A DNA stretch of 64,000 nt from Siphonodentalium dalli (taxonomy: Eukaryota > Mollusca > Scaphopoda > Gadilida > Siphonodentaliidae), in contig CP136065.1 of assembly GCA_032622095.1 (NCBI GenBank), positions 66,767,031-66,831,030 of the forward strand, read 5' to 3'. Positions 22,963-32,570 of this stretch are shown here, in pieces. Numbering within the stretch: position 1 is the first letter of the stretch; each line of letters opens with the position of its first letter. The notes under the pieces were generated by a model. That model ran no database searches, was not told the origin of the DNA, and saw nothing but the letters and a program-made list of their open reading frames with translations. The translations under genes and the position numbers were made by a program.

Positions 22963-23337
22963 ACGAGAGCAAGTACAAAACTTGTACGAGACTCAACCCA
23001 CCGGCTGGAGTGAAGGGGGTGGGGGCCCAACAATCTCGACGCTCGGAAAATGAAACCTCATATCACAACTGATGTAGCACCATTAAAAAGCACGAGGTAT
23101 AGGTAATAAGTAATGATATGTATAAAATGTACAAGTAATGCCCAAAAAATAAAATTATAGCGGTTGAGCACATGGTAACTGACTAGGTATGAAACACTTA
23201 TGTAATCAATATGGACGAAGACTGGACGGATGACCTAGAAAGGTTATGAAACCAATAAAATGACATCTGAAAAAGGATGAAATAATAATAAAATAGTAAT
23301 GGAAAAAGAGCTTGTAAGAATAAACTTCAGGTCCAAC

Positions 23338-24043
23338 CTAATTCTGAGAAGATCTAATGTAGCGATGAAAAGCATTAGATTTCCAACGACCCATCCGTCT
23401 AATTTGAGAATCAGAATAACCTAACTCTGCGGCCCAAGTTGCCGTCCCAATGCGGAAACTGTGTGTTAAGAACAGGCTTGAGCTAAGGTTACAAATATGT
23501 AAGCATTGTTTTAGAAAATCGTTGAATTGTCTACGAAGTAGAGTCTGACCATCAGGGAATGCAAAGACAGGTGTCCCCGTATCTGTAAAAATGAAATAAA
23601 GATTGCTGACTGGGCACGTTTTGGAGGCCGTTTGGCGAAACAAACGAATGCAATGAGGCTGATTGGCTGTGTTATGCTTGAAATATTTGAAAACAATGGT
23701 AATGTCAAACGTGTCCAAAATAATATAGCTGAATTGTAGCACTTTGTCACTGCTAGCCCGGGTGTTTGGACAAATCTCACCCATACGAGCCATGGCAAAA
23801 AATGCTGTTGTAAAAATGCTGATAATAATTTTTGTGCGTAGTTGGAAATTCCCAGATTTGGTATTGCAGATAAAAGCTAGCAGAGAATATTCAAGGTATA
23901 ACTGGCAATCGTGCATCACAGACTGGCTGAAGTTTGCGTATTGCTGTTAAAATGTTTCTCACTAAAAATGATTGGGTTGGATCTGAAGCATATCTTACTT
24001 TATGTACAAAAGCAATGGCTGACATTGCGCTATAGTAATTGTG
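23338..24043 (-). pseudogene. Tyrosine recombinase of the YR element (frameshifted)
   Basis: The N-terminal core-binding part (AIAFVHKVRYASDPTQSFL, then RLPVIP) lies in the gag frame up to a TGA at 23891-23893. The catalytic part is in another frame, 23919-23338. There the first catalytic Arg is in MARMGEI, the HxxR box is HSFRIGTAT, the later pocket residue is the Trp of MGRWKS, and the nucleophile is the Tyr of FHRYIR. This is the DIRS/Ngaro/Crypton-type YR layout. The enzyme would cut and rejoin DNA to insert a circular intermediate. One frameshift near 23895 and a TAG upstream break it. All catalytic residues are intact. Confidence 0.75.
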
Positions 24044-25393
24044 CTAGATGATAAACCTTTGTTGTATGGCATGGGAAATATTGCAGCCATTGCAATTCTT
24101 TCCCCTGTGGAAATCCCAGCAGAACCCGTGAGGAATTGTTGAGAGAGACTTGTTTGAGTTTTGAAAACGCGATTTTGATCTTTCAGAAACATTAATAGAT
24201 GTTGGGACATTAGCCGCTAGTATAGGCACACGATGAGCCGCTTGCATGTACAGCTACCATTGTATGTGGTCCCAAGCCAAACTCCCGTTGAATTGTCTCA
24301 TCAACCGAAACTGTCGATCATAAAATGACCAATTGTAGCCAGATCGTGCAATTCGACGAATGCGCATCATATAGCTGAGCAATTTGCCAATCTGATCAGG
24401 GAACCGTGAAACGTAAATTATCATAAAAATAATAAAGGCATCCAGCCATTGACTGATGTCATTTATTGACTTTGTGGGTTTTGGTTGTAAGAAAAAGGCC
24501 TGAGCACCCGGGATACCTGTGTTAAATGAAACTGGTACATTATCAATATGTTCAAATTCAGACAGTAATGCAAATAACGGAATAAATTCATTAGCCCAAA
24601 TTTGAGACCTGATTTTCAAAGGCACGTGAGCCTCTAAATGTGATGCCAGCGAAACAAAATCTAAACGATTCGTACCGGCATCAACTGGAATGTTGGTTCG
24701 TAAGTCTGGGTTAGCAGTGAAAGATTGGTAGGGTGGCATCGACGGCTGAAGACCAGGAACAGACAGCAAGTCAGGATGCAGAGAAGCAGGCAAAGTCTGA
24801 GCAGGCACACGGGTCGTAACGGCGTCCAGTGGAATGTTGGTTCGAAAGACTGGGTTTGTTGAGAAAGTTTGGTACCGGTATGTAGGCATCGACGACTTAA
24901 GTCTAGGACCAGACAGACAGTCAGGAAACGCGGGACCAGGCAAAGTCTGAGCAGGCAGTCCCGCAATAGGCATAGGAGCTGATGAAATCGGTAGAGCAGA
25001 CATCAAAGTCACCGTTAAGGCCGACACGGTGGTGGTGATAGATGGAGCGGACGGCCACGATGAACTAATAACAGTTGACGGAACTGTGAAACTGCGCGAC
25101 GATAAAGCCGGAAACAGTGAGTCCGCTGTCACAGGTTCGAAAGGCCCAGGCAACGCCGAGGCAGGAAGAGTTGATGATGGACCGGGATGATGAAGCATGT
25201 TCAAGCTGGGAACAGCAGACGGAATTGTCCAACTGTTGCCAAGAACATTCGGAGCAACTGGGTGATAAACCGGTGTTGATGGCGGAATCGAAGTAGCAGC
25301 TGATGTGGAGCTTGGAACTTGGCTTCGCAGCTGTCTGCGTGAATTGGGTGGACGACCCCTACGCTTTGGAGTCGTAACAGGTCTGGTAGACAT
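24044..25393 (-). pseudogene. Gag-like AT-hook / zinc-knuckle protein of the YR element
   Basis: The frame opens MSTRPVTTPKRRGRPP, with an AT-hook-like RGRPP core near residues 11-17. A Pro/Ser/Thr-rich region follows to about residue 230, containing two similar blocks with TNIPLDA/TNIPVDA. A folded part runs to residue 379 and ends with YNWSFYDRQFRLMRQFNGS and WDHIQW. A TAG at 24254-24256 interrupts. In the same frame the protein then continues to GFCWDFHRGKNCNGCNISH, a Cys/His knuckle typical of DIRS-type Gag, and a second TAG at 24044-24046. The YR N-terminus follows in the same frame with no RT between. It presumably packaged or bound nucleic acid. Assignment is from motif memory. Confidence 0.65.
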
Positions 25394-26408
25394 GACGATG
25401 TGAAAATACTTTAATAGCCACAGGTTGGATACTGTAAAAAAGAAAAAGCAGACGAGTATAAGTTGTCAAAAACAATGTTATACGCTATTGTCCAAACAAT
25501 TGAGTCGGGAAAAAAAATACGCAATTGGGTACTTGATAAAAGTTAACTTTTCATTTATTTATTTAACCCAGATTTGTACGTATATAGTAATGCCGACATC
25601 ACAAAATTAAAAAGATGTAATTTGCTAATTTTAATTAGGCTTGCATTCGCTGAAAAGTATATCTCTAAAATTGATATGACCCATGAAGTCATAGCAAAGG
25701 GGGGGGGGCATTACATCAATTGAAATGTGCCTCACTGATCATGATCAGAAATATATGTATAATAAGCACATGTACATGCCCAAATATTGCACAAGGTAAT
25801 ATGAAAACAGAGATAAACAGAAAACTGCAGCTTCACTTCAAATTAATAAAAAACTAAGCATGCTCCAGCACTATCACCAAAAGAGGCAGGAAAAATGCAG
25901 TCATACTTGTATATAAACAGATGACCCACCACTGAAGATATGTAAATGAAAGGTTCACAAAACCACTCTGACCAACCATCTCTGGTGCCAATTGCGAGGA
26001 CAACGATGGTTGTGTGTGTTTTTTTCCCTTTCTTTTCTTTAAATTATATATACATATGTACATAAAAATATATACGTATATACATATATATATATATATT
26101 TTTTTTTTAATAATTAAATTAAGTAGCCGGAACCTCCCATCAATAATCAAATAATACAAACAAATCTCTCAACCAATGTGACGTGGAGCATGATCAAGAA
26201 TGTTGAGCTGGTAAAGAAGAGCGAAAGGAAGAAATTGCAAGCCCTGAAAGCACAGTTTGTGAAAATCTGCAGTCAAAGCAGCAGAATAATAATTCTGCAC
26301 CGTAAAACATAAAATTCTACCATTTTGCTCTATATCCCAGATTAATGATTAATTTGATAACCAAAATTTATATATACTAGCTTTTGATCATGCATGAAGC
26401 AGATATTA
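25394..26408. other. YR-element interior, no gene
   Basis: Non-coding AT-rich DNA upstream of the gag-like start, with a G-tract at about 25700 and a TATATACATA tract at 26040-26100. It probably includes an untranslated leader. Nothing resembling RT or RNase H motifs (YxDD, DxSxAFD) was seen on either strand. Confidence 0.45.
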
Positions 26409-27499
26409 CAACGGACACGAACCAAAACCGGAAGTCGTAGATTTCGAGGTGGAGAAATATCTGTCGACAAATATTTGTTGACATTTATTGACGGTTTTTT
26501 GGGAAAATAAACGCTTGGATAGCATATCTGACCAACTGAAGGTGGGTGGATATTTCTTCGCTAATGTTCGGACACCGACGATCAATTTAAGTCGGTTGTC
26601 ATTGTTCGATCGCGGAAAAAATGTCATTTAATCATCGCCGCGAGACGATTTCTTCCCCAAAATATCCCAGAAAATCATACTTTTCACATTCATCGCAGAC
26701 AGCTGTCGCAACAACCTATATACCGGTCGAAAGGCCTGTTTTTCCCCCCACAAATGCATATTTTGAGTATTTTCACGGACTGTCTCAAAATTCAAAATTT
26801 CATCTTTTGATGCAGGTACCCACCTCGAAAATACTGTCCGGTTAGTCCTGCATGTACACCCCGGAATTTAGTTGCAATCCACCAGACCCGGCGGACAGTT
26901 TTTATTGTTCAATCAAGAGTCGAAATGGATTAGTTGGTTGGCTGTCTTTCGTTAACAGTGGCACGTTTTTGGGCAACTGCTTTTCTGTTGCAACTATAGT
27001 ATACTGATCAAGTTTAGTTACCGAGTACAGTTTGCAATTTGTTCTCATATATTCGTTCAGATCGTGTAAGGTCATTAACCAAAGAATCATTTATGGAAAT
27101 ATTGTTAGAACAAGAATATTACAATGCCCTCCATGACCAAGGCCGTAGCAGCAGGATTGTTTTGATGGTGGGGGTGTAGATGTATTTTCCAATAGTTTGA
27201 TATTTCAGCCAGTATATAGCGTGAAATTTGATACTTAAAAAACAATTAAAATTCGATTAATTTCAGAAAAAACAAATCGGGACCAATGGCTGTTCTTTTT
27301 CATTATGGCCACTTTCGGGACCCACCACCCGAGTTTTGATTACGATTGTATAAAGTTTTAACTTCGTTTTCGGGTATATATACACCCCTTTATTTTATGT
27401 TTTAAACTACAGGCACCCACCCATATTTCGGAGAATTTTCGCTAATATTACATATTATAGCATAGCCATCAAATATGCAGATGTTTATTTCCATTTCTA

Positions 27500-28365
27500 T
27501 GAGAGGCCAAATTCACATTTCATATTTAATTGCAGTTAAGCAATAGCACTTAAGCATAATTATTTGCGATTAAGCGCAATTCATGGTTATACTGTATGTA
27601 ACTATGTACCCCTGGTGAATAAATAGGTGTATCTGTAACTAAACCTGAACTCATATTGACATATCACCTCCTTGTTTTCATTGCTTTGGATAGTTGGGAT
27701 TGTGAACTAGCCTAAATTCTTTATCAAAATGGGTGACTCGCGACAGTATTACCTTCTGTTTTAGTCGAGTCGAGGAACCAACCCATGAAAGCTCAAGTGT
27801 GATCAGATATCGATTATTGAAGTTTGTTATTTCAATTGATTGCTGCCCAGAAACACGCCGTGAAAAGGGTCGTTTCGGTCAAAATTGCGGATGAAGATGA
27901 ATAACTCTAAAACAAGTGGTAATACGGTAAAATTTCGTGATACTTTAGTAATTATACGGCCATATTTTGTTGAACAAAATGTTTATAAATCACACGTTTT
28001 TGTGAAATTTGATACCATAGTTGAAGTGGTCAGCATTATTTTTTGCAGTTAATCGATTCTGATAACTAAAGCTTATTTTGAAGAAATATTGTTGTTGTTG
28101 TTGTATCTTTATAATATGGGTCTTTCTGATCGGATTGAGGACCTTTAGTTTAAATTAGCCAAATGCAGATACACCCGGTCATGCTAATAGTTAGGTTATA
28201 TGGGTAGTTACACTTACTCTCAAGCAACTCATAGCGCTTAATCGCAATTAATTGCACTTAAGCGCCATTCATTTCAATTATGCGCAAATGCCATATGTGT
28301 GATTCAGCGCGATATGTGGTATATGCGCTTAAGCGCAATTCATTATTAAATGTGAATTTGACCTC
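27500..28365. mobile_element. Nested inverted-repeat element with TTAAGCGCAATT motifs
   Basis: Left arm (GAGGCCAAATTCACATTTCA followed by AATTGCAGTTAAGC) at about 27503-27560 pairs with the right arm ending GTGAATTTGACCTC at about 28365. Both arms carry repeated CTTAAGCGCAATTCAT words. Between them, 27750-28160 is a diverged relative of the TTAA MITE body at 37597-38052. This is a three-level nest inside the YR element. Confidence 0.55.
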
Positions 28366-29748
28366 CCATACAGTAATTTTTTTGTCTATATATATGAACG
28401 AGTAGGGTCTGTCTGCATGTCTTCTGTCCGCTTAAATTTGAATATATACGCGACCATTTGCGTTAAAAACTTCCCAACCAAATTATCCAGTGTGTGAATC
28501 AATGTGGACACAATTAATTATGGCGCGATTTGAATACAACAGGACAAAAATCACGTGCCTATATATTTACAAAAGTAACTTGCACCTGGTTCCACATTCA
28601 GTTGTACGCTATAGATTGGAATTTTACCCGCTATATACATGTAGGAAACACAACACTTCTACATTAATGGACAGCCAAGGTGGGATTAAGAATACAACAA
28701 CTCGAAAGAACACTGGAGTTTTCCTGATGATGTTTCTATTCTATATATCAACCGAGAATACCAATATTTCGTATAGTATTGTATAGTATAGTATTGTATA
28801 GTATTTTATTATAAATAATTTTTATATTTTTTATTTTCAATAATTTTATTTTCAAACATTCATTCGGGTGTTGTAAAATCCCATCGTCGATTGCCTCAGC
28901 GAAGCCGCAAGCCTTTGCCTCACAGTGGTTACATATATGAAGGCAGGCATGCGATCCTCTCGCCAGTATAGCACCTAGAATTATAAAATAATATTCGCTT
29001 AGTGGACTTGAACTTAAGCTAATATTAGTAACATATATAGCTGTACACCCCTCCGACTGTATGTTTTAGTCCCCTCCTCATTATTGTTTTAACCATTGCT
29101 GAATATTGAAAACAATAATTTTCTAAGTCGAAAAATGTCATATAACTCCACACAAAAAGGTCTGACATATTTCATAATCATATATGTTCGCATGTTTCCA
29201 TGGTACTAAATATATATATGCCAAGCCAAAAAAACAAATGACCGCAAAACTTAGGAATAAAAACTCGGAAAATTGCATCCACGAAAGGACGAACAAGCTG
29301 CTTCCTGTATAACCCCACAAGTTGTGGGCCACAACTCGTTGCGAGTCTATAATCAAATATAAAGGGTAAAAATCGGCACACTGCTACATTTTTCTGAAAA
29401 AAGTTGGATGTAAATCATTTTTTTTTTATGTCGGCCTGCCGAGAGTGATGACAAGTCAGAGTTAACAATATGACATACATCAAAAGTTATATGTTTACCA
29501 AACATGTATTTCGTAGTTGGATTTCAGTTACAGGTTAAAGTTCAGTTATATATATAAGTCACCGCCTGGATGTTATGTTGTATCAGGAGACATATACAAC
29601 ATTATGAACACCCAGAACCATTGTGGCCACGCAAAAGTCCATCATCTGCGGCAAAATTGCGTTTTCGACCAGAAATTGAAGATGGCAGACCTCAGCAAAA
29701 TCACGACTAAGCGGACAGATTTTTTACAACTAATGATTAAATTTTTCG
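28366..29748. other. Interior of the 3.8-kb element, no gene
   Basis: AT-rich; a GTATAGTATT microsatellite lies at 28765-28805. Small frames of up to 129 codons show no motif. Confidence 0.35.
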
Positions 29749-30177
29749 GGACTAACCGGACAGTATTTTCGAGGTGGGTACCTACATCAAAAGATGAAAT
29801 TTGGAATTTTGAGACAGTCCGTGAAAATACTCAAAATATGCATTTGTGGGGGGAAAACAGGCATTTCGATCGGTGTATAGGTTGTTGCGACAGTTGTCTG
29901 CGATGAATGTGAAAAGTATGATTTTCTTGGATATTTTGGGGAAGAAATCGTCTCGCGGCGATGATTAAATGACATTTTTTTCCGCGATCGAACAATGACA
30001 ACCGACTTAAATTGATCGTCGGTGTCCGAACATTAGCGAAGAAATATTCACTCACCTTCAGTTGGTCAGATATGCTATCCAAGCGTTTATTTTCCCAAAA
30101 AATGTCAACAAATATTTGTCGACAGATATTTCTCCACCTCGAAATCTACGACTTCCGGTTTTGGTTCGTGTCCGTTG

Positions 30178-30502
30178 ATCCACTGTGATGAAGTAGAGTA
30201 ATTTTATAAGAAAAGTACTTCACACCGGTATGTCAAATCCAATGAAACGTCATTTTTTTTTAACAAAGAGCAAAATGGAAGAATACGGCAAGGCTTGTGA
30301 CAACACAGATAATCAACTTACAACATGCAAAGCAGTAGGAGTCATAGACTCAAGCTGGGTGACATTTCAGCACCCGCCGTCAAGCTCTATTAATACACCG
30401 TAAACACAGGGAGTAAGCTCCATAATAATGAGGTCACGATGACATGAATGAATGGCCGACATGAATCACGCTTCTCGAGGGGGGGGGGGGGGGGGTGGGG
30501 GG
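30178..30502. other. YR-element interior, no gene; long G-tract
   Basis: Between the inserted 3.8-kb element and the SGNH stop codon. A G-tract of about 20 bases lies at 30480-30500. No reverse-transcriptase motif. Confidence 0.4.
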
Positions 30503-31132
30503 CTACCAGAGGGGAGATAACCAAGCCAACGAAGATATGCCATAATTAATTGCATCCCGGATGCTGGCCAGATATAAATATAAGGACTGGCCTTTTAAAT
30601 GAACGCCGTCCTCCATATGGTACAGGGGCTCTCCTTGAAGCGTCTATGTGACCACGGGGGAGTGCATAATCCAAATAACCATTAAAAAATGTTGATCAGT
30701 CAAGAGGTTTTTAATGGCCACGTCTCGGACAGACGTGGCCATTAAAAACCTCTTGACTGATCAACATTTTTTTTAAACCGAACCTATGCTTCGGAGGACG
30801 GTACACAGCCCCAAAATATCGGAGCCCACATAAACAGGGGTGCCCCAACACAGGTAATTACTCCCGCATTGAACAATGATCACATGTGGGTAAACATTGC
30901 GCAGTTCCGATTGGAAATGCAACAAATCACTAGTTTGGGCACCCACACTGTGAAACAAACGAATTTGAACCGGGATATCGAAATAATCCCCAATGTGTAG
31001 GTCCCCCGAGAAATCGTGATTCCTAAAATTGCCCGTGCGGTCGCGATGCCCAAAGCATTCGCCCAACCGCCGAACGAAAGAGTGCCCAACCAGCGCCACT
31101 CGAATTTCCCTGGTCTGGACTTGGAAGGCCAT
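30503..31132 (-). pseudogene. SGNH-hydrolase-like protein of the YR element
   Basis: Block I is VALVGHSFVRRL, with the expected nucleophilic Ser after GH instead of the usual GD. Block III is VQCGSNYL, where GSN stands for GxND. The reading frame then stops at 30773, where a hairpin (30684-30772) is inserted. Beyond it, the same-strand sequence resumes with MEDGVHLKGQ, then ASIRDAINYG, and ends in TAG at 30503-30505. DGVH (30599-30610) is the catalytic Asp/His block. The split therefore looks like one SGNH gene interrupted by the hairpin. Some Ngaro-type elements are known to carry such a hydrolase; its role in transposition is unknown. Confidence 0.65.
30684..30772. mobile_element. Hairpin insertion with 42-bp perfect arms
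   Basis: 30684-30725 and 30731-30772 are perfect reverse complements around CGGAC. The hairpin separates the two halves of the SGNH gene and creates its stop. The flanks (CCATT and TTAAACC) give no convincing target duplication. Confidence 0.8.
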
Positions 31133-31242
31133 GTTTACTTTTTAATACAGAAAAGACCTGTACCAAATTGATCAACAGATTCAACGTGTGGTGTAACTAA
31201 TAATAGGTCGAACGAAAAAACTTGACGGCAGGTACCTACCTA

Positions 31243-31657
31243 CCCCAAAAACAAGAAAATATTGTTGAGCAAATAAATATGCGACTTCGCACCTACATGT
31301 AGAAGAAATTTTGTGAAAGAAAGTGCGTAGATGTTTACTTGGTGTCTACATGCGCACTATACAAAATAGTTCCATGAGAAGAGACTATCATGTCCTGGAA
31401 ATTAGAATTAAGGAACGCCAACTATGTTTATTATAACCATAGTTGTTTAAATAAAGCTAACGAATAATGTTTTGACAAAACAATATATTTACCGAGATTA
31501 TTGCACCACATTGCATCAGCTTGTCATCGGATGATCGTCGGAAAAGACGTGCTGCGGTCACTTCTCGTATGTGACTGTAAGCGCGAATTATAAATTAAAA
31601 AATACCAGCCGCATCGAGGATATAAAACCATTGGACCTCTGTTCCAAAGGTCATTTA
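31243..31657 (-). repeat. Split repeat A1 (5' end of the YR element)
   Basis: Copy of 22381-22805. Its outer end, CCAAAGGTCATTTATAA, passes into the tandem field that flanks the element on both sides. Confidence 0.85.
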
Positions 31658-32165
31658 TAAATTTATAGTGGGAGGTGGCCTTGGTGTCCCTTCAGTATGA
31701 AAATGATTTGGCCGTAGTGTCAATCATCTAATTTCATTTATTTACAGGTTTATAAAAGGACAAACAGGTAGAATTTTGTCATTGATTGACAATTTTATTA
31801 CTTTACAAATTAATGTTATAACCCTGTTTTAATGGGTTACATAGTAAGGTTGGCCTTATGTCATCCTGGTTTTAGTCAAGCTCAGTTTATAAAAGTTAGT
31901 GGGAGGTGGCCTTAGTGTCCCTTCAGTATGAAAATGATTTGGCCATAGTGTACATGTACGTCTATCATCTAATTTCATTCATTTACAGGTTTATAAAAGG
32001 ACAGATAGGTAGTTATTTCATTGCTTGACAAATTTATTACCTTTACAAATCAATGTCTATAACCCTGTTTGTAATGGGTTATTAAGTTTGGCCTTAGTGT
32101 CATCCTTGTTTTAGTCGAGCTCCATTTATAAATTTATAGTGGGAGGTGGCCTTAGTGTCCCTTCT
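31658..32165. repeat. Tandem repeat field, right flank of the YR element
   Basis: Units of about 95 and 215 bp share TATAGTGGGAGGTGGCCTT, AAATGATTTGGCC and ACAGGTTTATAAAAGGACA with 21360-21841. They alternate long and short. Confidence 0.75.
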
Positions 32166-32570
32166 GAGGCGTTATTTCGCTAAAGTCTCGATTCAGAATC
32201 TGGATTCAGATTACAGATATTGGTCCCCGTACGACTTGGTTCGGCAAAAGAACAGACCAGAAATTGGCAGAATCAGTAAACGAACAGACCGTAATCTCAA
32301 TTTCGTGGTAATCCGAATCTGGATTCGGATTCCGATTACGGACTCAAATGTTCGTAATGTAAACAAACCGAGATTTCGCCACCTCGGAGTTTAAAAACAC
32401 AATAAAACCATATATGTCAGATTTTGGTGCAGAAAAAAAATACGACGCAATTGTAACCAGTTACTGGGTTACAAATACGTCGTGCATTTTTTTCCAAGTC
32501 GATTTTGTTCAAAGTCTATTCAACGTTTGCTCGTACGTTAGCTGCGACCAGTAAACCGGTTACAAATGCG
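32166..32570. repeat. Two small inverted repeats ahead of the satellite
   Basis: An imperfect inverted repeat spans about 32166-32390 (GGCGTTATTTCGCTAAAGTC against ACCGAGATTTCGCCACC, with GAATCTGGATTC centres). A hairpin at 32434-32494 pairs ATACGACG...TTGTAACC with GGTTACAAATACGTCGT. The GGTTACAAA and CGACG words are the same as those of the following satellite. Confidence 0.55.

Larger units (their letters stand above)
26409..30177. mobile_element. 3.8-kb element with ~435-bp TIRs inserted in the YR element
   Basis: Left TIR 26409-26848 and right TIR 29749-30177 are inverted copies, both starting CAACGGACACGAACC at the outside and ending GTCCGGTTAGTCC at the inside. Identity is high, with one 12-bp indel. 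The interior encodes no recognisable transposase and contains a further inverted-repeat element (about 27500-28365). No clear target duplication flanks it. It looks like a non-autonomous DNA transposon. Confidence 0.75.
21842..31650 (-). mobile_element. YR element with split direct repeats, RT absent
   Basis: Read on the minus strand the order is A1 (31657-31243), SGNH-like gene (31132-30503), gag-like frame (25393-24044), tyrosine recombinase (24043-23338), B1 (22962-22806), A2 (22805-22381), a 370-bp spacer and B2 (22010-21842). A1...B1A2...B2 is the split-direct-repeat plan of Ngaro/PAT-like YR retrotransposons, in which the inner B1A2 joint mirrors the circular junction of the ends. The joint (ATTTTTAACACCGACTTGG) does match A-end plus B-start. 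No target duplication is needed or seen. Insertions at 26409-30177 and 30684-30772 break the element. Without them about 6 kb remain, and the coding part is too short for RT plus RNase H. Confidence 0.75.
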
